Shown here: piece after piece, positions 56,303 through 64,000 of the stretch | How the letters are laid out: each line of letters opens with the position of its first letter | Numbering within the stretch: the stretch's first letter is position 1 | Assembly: GCA_047967505.1 (NCBI GenBank) | Contig: CM106540.1 | Length of the DNA: 64,000 nucleotides | Strand: one strand, 5' to 3' | Source of the DNA: Dipteris shenzhenensis | Taxonomy: Eukaryota; Polypodiophyta; Polypodiopsida; Gleicheniales | Notes under the pieces: model-generated | What the model was told of the DNA's origin: nothing | Seen by the model: only the letters and a program-made list of their open reading frames with translations | The model's database searches: none | Translations under genes and position numbers: made by a program

Positions 56303-56410
56303 TACTAAAATAAGAAACCATTCAAATCCTACTTTCACCTTTGTGTGCCAAAAGCTAAATAGTTTAGACTAAAATAAGAAACCATTCAAATCCTACTTTC
56401 ACCTTTGTTT
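56303..56410. repeat. Tandem duplication of about 45 bp
   Basis: ACTAAAATAAGAAACCATTC followed by AAATCCTACTTTCACCTTTG occurs at about 56303 and 56368, the copies being 65 bp apart. Confidence 0.85.
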
Positions 56411-56416
56411 GCCTTT

Positions 56417-56786
56417 GTTGGGACACACAAATTTTGTAGTATTGTTTGCTTTGGATTAGTTGTCTTATTGTAAATTGTAATCACTTCCTTATGTAGAATT
56501 GTGTTTGGGCAATAAGCTCCATTCTTTAAAGATTTCCTCATTATTTCTTTAACCCCTCCACTCATGTAACCTCCTCCTATAATCGGTGATGGAACTACGT
56601 TGCATAGTGTTACCTAGGAAATATTTGCAAGAATCTACGGCTGGGTGATGATGCACTAGCCTACACCATGTGTGTCCTTGTGTCTTTATACTAACATTGG
56701 TGGTGTTTGTAGTTAGCTTGTGGATAGTAGATCTTGTGTAAGGACCCCTAGGGTAGCTATGGCTAATTTGTAAAGGCGTGTTTCAT
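56417..56786 (+). repeat. LTR with adjacent primer-binding site
   Basis: TGTTGGGACACAC ... GCGTGTTTCA, 370 bp with TG...CA ends, followed directly by TTTGGTATCAAAGCC and, 28 bp on, by TTTGGTATCAGAGCC. The second copy of this LTR was not found in the window. Confidence 0.6.
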
Positions 56787-56831
56787 TTGGTATCAAAGCC
56801 TCCTGTATCTCATTTGGTATCAGAGCCTACT
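56787..56831 (+). other. Duplicated tRNA-iMet primer-binding site
   Basis: CATTTGGTATCAAAGCCT and CATTTGGTATCAGAGCCT are 28 bp apart. The second matches the iMet complement TGGTATCAGAGCC perfectly; the first has one mismatch. The duplication includes the last bases of the LTR ('tca'). Confidence 0.65.
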
Positions 56832-57229
56832 CTATCTGCTTGCTTCAATTTGCGTGCTTGCTTCTTGTACGTGTGTGAGCATCACAATTTCACTTTTTGG
56901 TTTTTGCAAATTAAGGTTGTGAAAGTCAAATTTGGATTGTGTTGTGAATTCATAACATAAGTAAAGCTTGCATGCTTTTGAAATTATGTCTGGTTTCAGG
57001 TTGTGAATTTCGTTTTTATGTATTAGGACAGAAATTTGCTGTTTGAGGGTAGAAATATGCGAACTCTCTTGTTTGTCGTTGTTCTGTATGTGCTGACTGT
57101 GAAGTTGTCTGGCTGTTTTTGCTGCTGACGAAATGCTGGAGCTGCTATCCTTCACTTGCGGTCTAGTGCTGTAGCTCTTTGCAAACTGCTACGTTGTAAC
57201 ACATTGAGCAGGGAAAGAAAGGCGATTGC

Positions 57230-57264
<35 letters not shown>

Positions 57265-57409
57265 CTTTTGCACACAGGTTTTTCGATCGTTTTTGCAGTT
57301 TGCAGGTAGTTTTTTGCTGTTATAGCAGCAATCTAGCTGCTTGTACATGTTTTGGCTGTTGTAGATGTGCTCGAGTAGGCTCTGGCAGGTGGCATCAAAT
57401 AGTAGATGT
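56832..57409. other. Internal sequence after the 56.4-kb LTR, no gene
   Basis: It contains a (GA)n microsatellite at 57233-57262 and short open frames on both strands without known motifs. Probably leader sequence of the element that starts at 56417, cut off by the next LTR. Confidence 0.4.
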
Positions 57410-57795
57410 TGTCACAATCTGTGACGTATTCCTTTCTCTAACCTTAGACTTATGGATGGTTTGAAGAATGGATACTTGTGGAAGGTTATGGCCTTTCGAC
57501 GGGACACTTCCTAGGAGGCACAATCCTTCACAAAAGACACATTCTATTGAAGAGACACTACCATTGTAATGTACCCTTTCATCAAGGGTCACACACTTCA
57601 CAAGGGGTACACCTCTTCATGCACATACACTTTGGAGTACACACCTTTTCATGTGTGACTCTTCACTCTCTATATAAGAGAGGCCCAACTGTATGGATGA
57701 CACACTACAGACACTAAAGCAATACAAATATTCCTTGTTCTTTGCTATTTCAGTGTCCTTTCTGTTCCTTAGCACATTTCTAAATATAGTAAATC
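57410..57795 (+). repeat. LTR of the M3 family in inverted orientation, with promoter
   Basis: 386 bp, TGTCACAATCTG to AGTAAATC, the same length as and closely similar to 49960-50345 but on the opposite strand. It has CTCTATATAAGAGAGG (TATA, about 57672). It is followed at once by a primer-binding site, so it is a 5' LTR reading to the right. Confidence 0.85.
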
Positions 57796-57807
57796 TGATA
57801 TCAGAGC
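57796..57807 (+). other. Primer-binding site, tRNA-iMet type
   Basis: TGATATCAGAGC immediately after the LTR differs at one position from the iMet complement TGGTATCAGAGC. Confidence 0.75.
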
Positions 57808-58350
57808 AAATTTCGCTCCTGCCTATAGGAAATGCCCCCACCTTCTAGCGCCTATCTGATACCTCTACTTCCACTAGAAGGAGATCCACGTACGTTGTGC
57901 ATGGAAGAGATGGAGAGAATGAGCGTAAAAATTTTTAGTGCCTACCCCACCTAAGCCATTAGTGGCCTCTCCATTTCCCTCACATCCCTAGTTGATGTGA
58001 ATGGACACGACAAAAATCGTGTATTTTTGAGGTGTTTGGGCTGTCCCAAAACCAAGGGACGCACCTTTTTCAATGTTGGACGCACCTTTTGAAGAAGAGT
58101 TTTTGACTCCTCACCCAAGGGACACACCCCATCGTGAAAAAGACACCTTTTCTTGTGGGGACACCCCTCTTCAAAACAGGGATACACCCCTTCATCAAAA
58201 GGTACACCTATTCCAAGGGTCATACCCCTTAGAATAGGCACACCCTTTGGCACCAAGCACCCACTTATAAAAAGGTACCTAGAAGGCCTAAAAAGGGAAA
58301 CCAGCCTTTCACCCAAGGCCTAACCCTAGACTACCCAAGGGTTCATAGAA
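57808..58350 (+). other. Leader with degenerate GGACACACCCCTTC repeats
   Basis: A short open frame (MPPPSSAYLIPLLPLEGD...) from 57831 ends after 41 codons. From about 58040 to 58260 the words 'acgcaccttttNaa', 'gggacacacccc', 'ggatacaccccttc' and 'gtcatacccctt' recur every 20-27 bases. Similar 'gtcacacNNttcac' words occur in the LTR itself. No pol follows. Confidence 0.45.
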
Positions 58351-58919
58351 CCCACATTTTAATTATTGGTAACCACCACCCAACAATAGGCGCTTGAAAT
58401 CGCAAAAAAATCAAAATGTGATCTACTCTGCCTATTTTCTGCCGTACGTGATTGCGCCTTCTTCTACTAGCAAGCCATACCCTTCGTCAAGCCTCCATCT
58501 TGCACAGATCTCGATTGTCTGCATCAGCCGGCTCCTTTGCATAGCTTTTTGGCTTTGTTAGACACAATAACAATGAAGCACGCCTGAAAACCTAAACATT
58601 ATAGGTAAGTTTGCTTTTACAGCTAAAGAACCCATCACAATGGACAAAGCAAGAGAAACATTACTATTTATCTACTCAAAATATGAATCAAATTCTTTTA
58701 CAATAAAGCACAAGCATGATAGAAGATAAAAGTACAATCTGCAGCTAACGAAACTAATCCTTGTATCTTACATTAGTAAATTATTCTATTCAAACATTGC
58801 TCCAACAAAACAATCCCACAATCTTGACATTGAGATTGTTAAATTCACCTTACAAAACAAAAATACTTAACTACCATCCCTAAAGGAGGAAAATTGAAAA
58901 AGCACCCTATTATTCATAC
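58351..58919. other. AT-rich intron sequence, nothing recognised
   Basis: It lies just inside the donor of the giant HR_lesion intron. It could be original intron sequence. No repeat or gene is supported. Confidence 0.4.
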
Positions 58920-59018
58920 CTTTAGAAATTGTATAAACTCTCGAGCATAGTCTGTGCTTGCCAAATCATAATTGTAAAAGTCATGCATGATTGGTGTGAC
59001 CGAGGCCAAGAAAAGGAG
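58920..59018 (-). CDS. HR-like lesion-inducing protein, middle exon
   Basis: The 33 codons read LLFLASVTPIMHDFYNYDLA, then STDYAREFIQFLK. The TPI.xDFYNYD motif followed by an EF.Q.....segment of exactly the right length (15 residues before the NL of the last exon) is diagnostic of the HR_lesion family. Acceptor: GGTTGTAG before CTCCTTTTC. Donor: AAG followed by GTATGAATAA. Phase 0 on both sides. It contains part of a membrane helix and the cytosolic or luminal loop before the last helix. The reading frame is intact, unlike all neighbouring transposon sequence. Confidence 0.9.
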
Positions 59019-59153
59019 CTACAACCACCATCAAATAAAGCCAACTCAAGATACAATACTCTTACAAAAGCAAGCCTATCCACAATATCTATCCTCAAAA
59101 GGCTCGCTAATACTAAATATCAAATAACTAGAGATGACTTATAGGATAGATAC
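59019..59153 (-). other. Short intron of the HR_lesion gene
   Basis: 135 bases, starting GTATCTATCC and ending ...GGTGGTTGTAG on the minus strand. It is the only ordinary-sized intron seen in this gene. An unrelated plus-strand open frame spans it and the neighbouring exons and is a shadow. Confidence 0.8.
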
Positions 59154-59243
59154 CAGTAAATGTGCTCCCAAACTGCTACCAAAAGTAAAAAGGATACCCC
59201 CAACACCTTCTAATGCAATCGCTATCATTAATAAGTGTTTCAT
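59154..59243 (-). CDS. HR-like lesion-inducing protein, internal exon
   Basis: The 30 codons read MKHLLMIAIALEGVGGILFT, then FGSSLGAHLL, matching the family's membrane helix MK.L..AAIALKGIGG.LF.FGSSLGAYLL. The first Met is internal, not a start: it is preceded by a good acceptor, TTATCTTGCAG. The donor is CTG followed by GTATCT. Together with the next two exons it gives 93 residues. The family is usually about 150-160 residues, so roughly the first 65 residues (N-terminal helix and PKF...HV region) are missing from the part seen. They should lie further right, beyond the LINE. Confidence 0.88.
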
Positions 59244-59501
59244 CTGCAAGATAAGAATTTTTCAATTATCATAAAGTGAAATATTTGAACTGAATAAAGA
59301 AACTTCAAAAAAATATGCAAGTTTTACCAAACTATAGGCAAAATGGAAAAGAGCCCCTGTCAGAATAAATATCTTAAGCAACGTGCATTGACATGTGATA
59401 CTAATATTACTTGTGTTGCATTGACATGTCAACTTATTTCCTTCACGTGCTAGTGAGTTCATTCAAATAAAGAAGTCAAGTCCTATACTATTGCGATGTA
59501 T
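59244..59501. other. AT-rich intron sequence
   Basis: It lies upstream of the HR_lesion exon, with a polypyrimidine-containing acceptor at its left end. No other feature is seen. Confidence 0.5.
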
Positions 59502-59505
59502 CAAA

Positions 59506-59541
<36 letters not shown>
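59502..59541. repeat. (CA)n(TA)n compound microsatellite
   Basis: About 23 bases of CA followed by about 15 of TA, just left of the LINE. Confidence 0.95.
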
Positions 59542-59638
59542 CTTCACTCGTGTGTGTTTATACCTTGCAGCAAGGTTAAGGGGGAATTTTTTTCCCTAGC
59601 AATCATTGTCACAGTAGTTGATGGGTCTAGTGTTCCAC

Positions 59639-60560
59639 CATGGACCCATCGTTGACCGGCACCCGTCGGGCTCCCACCCGTACCCCCTTAGGGGGACAAG
59701 GCCTATGAGACTCAAGTTTCCGAGACCCTAGATTGCACCATTTGGAACTATAATGGTACCTTATGGTCAGACCCAAGGAACTTCTCGAAGTCTTATACAG
59801 GACGAGACATAGTCTTTTACACGGAGACACACAAGAGCCCAGAGTGTCCACTACCGATAGTCAATGGCTACACATGGGAGTCAACCTTCAAAGATGAGAC
59901 GAGGGATTAAGGAGGAGTTTGAGGATCAAGCGGGGTCGCAATATTGTACAGGTCTTCCCTTGCTGGAGCCATCTCCATTGAGAGGAAGGACGCACACTCC
60001 TGATTCATGTGGGTCCGGATCTGACGCATAGACACCCGTGACCTTTTCATAGCAATATGCTACTTCCCGCCAAACACATCCCACTTCGCCAGAGTGGCAG
60101 GAGAGGAGGGTGAGACCTCGCCGTATGCACCCTTACATCAGGATATCCCAGACATTTCAGCCCGCGGGGAAGTTCTCCTTGTTGGGGACTTCAACACCAG
60201 GACGAGCACGCGCCAGGCACCACTCCTAAACTTCCTAGACGACTCTATCATGCTACCAGACATGGGCCTAGATGGAGCAAGTATGACCAAGACCTCATCG
60301 GACCGACACGGGCCTATTACACCATATGGACACGCGCTCCTTGATCTGGGCAGGATGCATGATCTCATCAAACACAACGGGCTTGACCTATGGCCCTCCT
60401 CAGGTGGCTTTACTTGCTTCCCACACAGGGGGGCACTAGTGTAGTAGATTACATCATGGGATCCCCTACCTTCACTTCATGTATCACCAACTTCACTGTA
60501 GCACCACTCCCTCCAGGAGCTGATCACACATACCTATTCTTCACTATCGCCACCCCACGC
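59639..60560 (+). pseudogene. LINE endonuclease (APE-like) domain
   Basis: An ATG at 59639 opens MDPSLTGTRRAPTRTPLGGQ. After a shift come TIWNYNGTLWSDPRNFSKSY and IVFYTETH (the N and E motifs of APE endonucleases), GVAILYRSSLAGAISIERKD, LFIAICYFPPNTSHF, and EVLLVGDFNTRT (GDFN motif). GGFTCFPHRG, SVVDYIMGSP and PPGADHTYLF (final Asp-His) complete the fold. The domain nicks target DNA to prime reverse transcription. It is interrupted by stops (for example in VRI*RIDTRD and after RGALV) and shifts. Confidence 0.85.
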
Positions 60561-61200
60561 TTAGCCACACCACACACACCACATAGGAAGCACGACACCT
60601 ACCACGACATACACTTTGATCACAGCCTCTCACCGGCCTACTCTAGACGCTTAAACAGACTCCTAACCTACATCGATCACATACCACTCATAGAGGACCG
60701 TGCTGCCCTGATTAGTCGCACACTCCAGAGGCTGTCCTCCAAATCTTTCCCCACACCACACGGTCCACTAGACCACCACCTCTTGGTTCTGTACCCTGCA
60801 ACAATCGGTACGATGCGGAGTGCAAGGCTTATCGCCGACAGCTCCGACTTGAAACCAAATGTCACCTCCCGAACACACCAAACACGGTGCGCAAGTACGG
60901 ACGTCTCGTACGTCGGAAGAAGCAAGCATTTCTTCGTCGAAATGAGGAGCAGCTGCTGCACATCTTGTACAGCAACAACTCTAAGGATTTTTTGCAGAGA
61001 TTCCTTGAGCGTAGGTCCCCATCACCCCTCACCGACACGAGAGTCTAGCACACGTATGCACACCATCTTTATGATGTCCCACACCAGCCCACTCCAAATC
61101 TCATACACACATCGCCCCACCACTTGCTCATTGTTCACCAGAGGGGGAGTCAAGGACGCGACATTGAAACTGCACAATGGCCGAGCTAAGGATCACGAGG
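60561..61200 (+). pseudogene. LINE ORF2 linker between endonuclease and RT
   Basis: The open block 60390-61358 passes through this part in more than one ancestral frame. Its right end, LKLHNGRAKDHEGLCTEFIA, is the region just before the RT domain (knowledge of LINE ORF2 order). No catalytic motif is expected here. Confidence 0.65.
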
Positions 61201-62692
61201 GGCTATGCACTGAGTTTATCGCATATGGGATCGACACGTTAGCCCCGATCCTAGCAAAACTATTCAATGACACTGTTTGCCTTAGCTTTTCCCTGCACCT
61301 GGACACTCAACACCATCACCCCCATCCACAAGGCAAGGGATCCCATGGACCCAAGTAACTACAGGACTATAATGATTGGACATGTGATGTCCAAGATCTA
61401 TGCAGTTGTATTGGATGCGTCGGTCAACCTGTTCGTAGAGATGAGAGGGCTCAGAGCAGAGGGTCAGGCTGGTTTCAGGCGAGACCATGGGACTATGGAT
61501 CACATACTCACACTCAGGAGTGTCATTGAGGAGGCCAGATCACGGAGGAGAGGATATATTGCTGCTTTGTAGATTTTCGCAAAGCCTTTGACATAGTACC
61601 TCGAGCTCGTCTCATCACATGCCTACAGACACTGGGATTTGATCAAGAGATCATCTAGGCAGTCATGGCACTGTATGAGAGTCTCAGGGCGAGTTCGGAC
61701 AGGAGCAGATTGGACAGATGAGATCTTGAGTTACCATAGGAGTCAAACAGGGTTGTCCCTTATCACCGACCATGTTTGGCCTCTACATCGATGAGCTTGA
61801 GACTTTCATGGGGGCATTCGGTGGGACCGGTTGCTCACTTGCCGGGATCATCATCAAGATTCTTCTTTCTGCAAATGACGTGGCACTCTTGTCGTCCACA
61901 CCCGAGGGGCTCCAGCGACACCTGGAAGCACTGCAGGCTTTTTGTTTATCCCATGATTTGGAGGTCAACCTTGGCAAGACCAAGGTCATGATCTTTAACA
62001 CCTCTCGAGCAAACATGCAACGGAAGCAATTTACTTTTACTTTCGGTGGGTCACCAGTTGAGATCGTATTCTCATACACTTACTTGGGGGTCATCTTCTC
62101 CGGCCCGATCTTCACAATGAGACTAGCGATGCAGGCCAGACTGAGCAGGGGATACGCATCACTAGCTCGGCTACAGAGACAATGCTTCCACTCCCACTTC
62201 CAAGACCCTCGGACCAAGGCTCTTCTCTTCAACTCCTTGGTCCGACCAGCCGATATGTATGGCAGCCCTTGTTGGGGGGCTGACATGTCAGAGATAGAGT
62301 GGACACGGGTGGAGCGCCTACAGATCCTCATGCTCTCACGAATGATCCGGGGGAAACCATCTGTACCACATCACATCATTCAAGCCAAGTTTGGTGCTTC
62401 TCCACTCGAGCTAGATGCAGCCTTTCATACCATTATATATCTACACCGGGTTAGATCATATGGGGACTACACATCAGGGAGACAGAGGTTGCCATGGTTA
62501 ACTCTCGATTCCTCCATGAGGTTGGCAACAAAGGGAGACGAGCGATGTTGGTATGCACGGACTCACAAATGGCTTGTGAGACTAGGGTTCCACATCGATA
62601 GGATACCTCGTTTTCAGTACAGTTTAGATGCCCCTCCGGTACTCCCACCCAGCCATCCCGATCGGGCCACACACCAACCAGGTCATTCGTGA
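61201..62692 (+). pseudogene. LINE reverse transcriptase, catalytic motif altered
   Basis: TITPIHKARDPMDPSNYRTI and IGHVMSKIYAVVLDASVNLF (61267-61572) precede GQAGFRRDHGTMDHILTLRS. After a shift comes CFVDFRKAFDIVPRARLITC (motif A Asp). Then GVKQGCPLSPTMFGLYIDEL (motif B, about 61740-61800). Motif C reads LLSANDVALLSS, with Ala-Asn-Asp in place of Ala-Asp-Asp, so polymerase activity should be lost. The thumb and following part (61772-62692) are open for 306 codons (LEVNLGKTKVMIF, YTYLGVIFS). Frameshifts lie near 61570 and 61650-61730. Confidence 0.9.
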
Positions 62693-62726
62693 GGATCTCC
62701 TGCACCTACACACCTTTAGGACCTAG

Positions 62727-63530
62727 TTGGAGCCGAGGGAGCTTCCAGTGAAGCTGAGTTTCTACAGAGATTATTATCTTTGTATTTCGGAGGAGGGATT
62801 CATCACACCACCGAGGTACACTGAGCTTCATATGCCTCACTTACTACGGATCTCCATCGGACAGTTTCGGGTATCATCACACCGCCTCCGCATAGAGAGC
62901 GGCAGAGTAGAGGGGATTCCTAGGGAGCATCGCTTATGCATATTGTGCGACTGTCAAGAGGTCAAGTCGAAGGAGCATTTTATTTTCAGGTGCCCAGTGT
63001 ACTACGAGATCCGAGGTCGCTACCACTGCCTCTTCAAAGACAGCTCCGGGCTCCTTCCCAAATTCCTCGCCTACCCAGATCAGAGATGCCTCGCGGCCTT
63101 CATTCACAGGGGGGTCCGACATAGAGAGTACTTACTCAGGCGACAAGGCTTGGCCACATCATCAGAGATCTCTCAGAGCAGGATCACAGAGTTCTTCCCA
63201 TCGAGTGACATTCATCGTCCAGTCTCTAGCCGTAGACGTGACAGAGACCCTGACCCGACAACCACAGCACGACACACGAGACATCGAGGGGACACACAGA
63301 TCACTTTGGGGGACCTCCCGTCGTTGTTTAGACCCGAGATACATCCCACGGGAGTCACGGTGGCTCTGGTCTTGCATCGAGCCTCGTCCAGGAGATCGAG
63401 ACGTACAACACCCCTTGACGGGCACCAACGTCCCATCACGGCTATGCACCAGCTAGGGCAACATGACATACGGAGGATTCCACCCCGCTCGAGTCCTTTT
63501 CTTTTCATTGTTACATCCAAATGTATTTGA
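62727..63530 (+). pseudogene. LINE ORF2 C-terminal region with CCHC knuckle
   Basis: An open block of 267 codons, in the phase after a stop at 62692. Near residues 72-94 it has CILCDCQEVKSKEHFIFRCP, the Cys-Cys-His-Cys knuckle typical of LINE ORF2 C-termini, which binds nucleic acid. About 170 further residues, rich in Arg, Thr and His (RHTRHRGDTQITLG), follow without a known motif. It terminates before the AATAAA/TTTC tail. Confidence 0.75.
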
Positions 63531-63660
63531 TTTGATTATGTATAATCAGACTTAGGATTCAGCATGGGTAATGAAGCTCGTTTCAGTAGCTCCATCCTTA
63601 CTGTGATTTGTATCAGGTTTTCTTTCAATCTCATAGACCCATCGGTCTTTCGAAGACTCC

Positions 63661-63692
63661 AATAAAATTTCTTTCTTTCTTTCTTTCTTTCT
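63661..63692 (+). terminator. LINE 3' end: AATAAA and (TTTC)n tail
   Basis: AATAAA at 63661-63666 is followed directly by about six TTTC units (63668-63692) instead of a poly-A tail. Sequence composition changes after it, marking the LINE 3' boundary. Confidence 0.7.
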
Positions 63693-64000
63693 CATGCAAG
63701 GGTTCAAGAGCAAGATCATCTCCTTGAGCAGAATCGGCTCCTTTTTTGAAGCAACTCCAGCTCTTGCACGAGCAAGGAAAGAAGACAAAGGAGGATGCAA
63801 TGACATTGGACCATTTACAACTTCAGGCGGCCGCTCATCGGGCCAGATGTCATGTCAACTTGGTAGCATTGGGGGTCCAGCATAGGCGAGATCAATAGGA
63901 GATGCTTTTACAGCATCAGCAGTTTCTCACAACCTGCTTGTAGTTCCTCTCCCCATTAGCAGCAACCAGTGTGAGTCCATCATAAACTTAGGAGTCTTCC
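63693..64000. other. Unassigned sequence right of the LINE
   Basis: A short plus-strand open frame (63694-63885) and minus-strand frames show no motif I recognise. HR_lesion 5' exons would be expected further right, but none was identified here. Confidence 0.35.

Larger units (their letters stand above)
36706..58919 (-). other. Giant intron of the HR_lesion gene, filled with retroelements
   Basis: It starts GTATGAATAA on the minus strand (donor after ...FLK) and ends TTTTGTGCAG before NLSLFG. Both flanking exons are in phase 0. Inside are the P1 and M3 gypsy elements, a solo LTR, several other LTRs and microsatellites. P1, the solo LTR and the 56-58 kb LTRs run antisense to the gene; M3 runs sense. 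The intron identity rests on exon similarity and splice sites, not on transcript data. Confidence 0.75.
59600..63692 (+). mobile_element. LINE (non-LTR retrotransposon), degenerate
   Basis: The plus strand carries an endonuclease, a reverse transcriptase and a C-terminal zinc-knuckle region in the normal LINE order. It ends in AATAAA and a TTTC repeat. No LTRs are present. Frameshifts, stops and a changed RT catalytic motif make it inactive. The 5' end is set only roughly, near the first coding similarity. It lies antisense to the HR_lesion gene, right of exon 59154-59243 and so probably in an upstream intron. The clade was not determined. Confidence 0.88.

Noticed and set aside
58929-59144. 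Plus-strand open frame of 71 codons
   Set aside because: It is antisense to the HR_lesion exon and short intron and has no motif of its own.
61783-62705. Minus-strand open frames within the LINE
   Set aside because: They are shadows of the plus-strand reverse transcriptase, which has the conserved motifs.

Overview
This looks like nuclear DNA of a land plant with a large, repeat-rich genome. There are no operons or bacterial-type genes, and nearly everything is decayed LTR retrotransposon, LINE or simple repeat. The one recognisable host gene is split by an intron of about 22 kb. A fern or gymnosperm would fit the giant intron and the mix of chromodomain Ty3/gypsy elements and a LINE, but the lineage is an inference.

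The only plausible functional host gene is on the minus strand. Three exons (59154-59243, 58920-59018, 36613-36705) join in phase 0 to encode 93 C-terminal residues of an HR-like lesion-inducing (HR_lesion family) membrane protein. Its 5' exons lie beyond 64000 or were not found. The intron 36706-58919 holds most of the retrotransposons of the right half. A second host-like fragment, part of a TauE/SafE-type exon, lies at 14954-15253.

Left half. 1-14.5 kb: an old minus-strand Ty3/gypsy element (called O1: gag, protease, RNase H, integrase). Its reverse transcriptase segment is on the opposite strand, and it is interrupted by a complete but dead chromodomain Ty3/gypsy element (M1, 6876-12545) with LTRs, tRNA-iMet primer site, polypurine tract and a near-perfect target duplication. 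14.5-25 kb: mostly unassignable sequence with tandem repeats, a small hairpin, and a 525-bp foldback element sitting in one copy of a tandem duplication whose other copy lacks it. 25.1-25.8 kb: a Ty1/copia RT-RNase H remnant. 28-33.7 kb: a minus-strand element (N1) encoding gag and protease followed by a proline-rich and coiled-coil region, with no RT or integrase seen. 34.1-35 kb: a divergent five-copy repeat array.

Right half (HR_lesion intron and beyond). A plus-strand chromodomain gypsy element (P1, 42.3-46.3 kb) has its integrase split by a 1037-bp solo LTR with a perfect 5-bp target duplication. Its 3' LTR appears to be split by another LTR insertion (46357-48969). A minus-strand chromodomain gypsy element (M3, 50.0-55.2 kb) follows. 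Further LTRs with primer-binding sites lie at 56.4-57.8 kb, and one of them is an inverted relative of M3's LTR. A plus-strand LINE (59.6-63.7 kb) ends in AATAAA and a TTTC-repeat tail. Every element shows stops, frameshifts or lost catalytic residues, so none looks autonomous.
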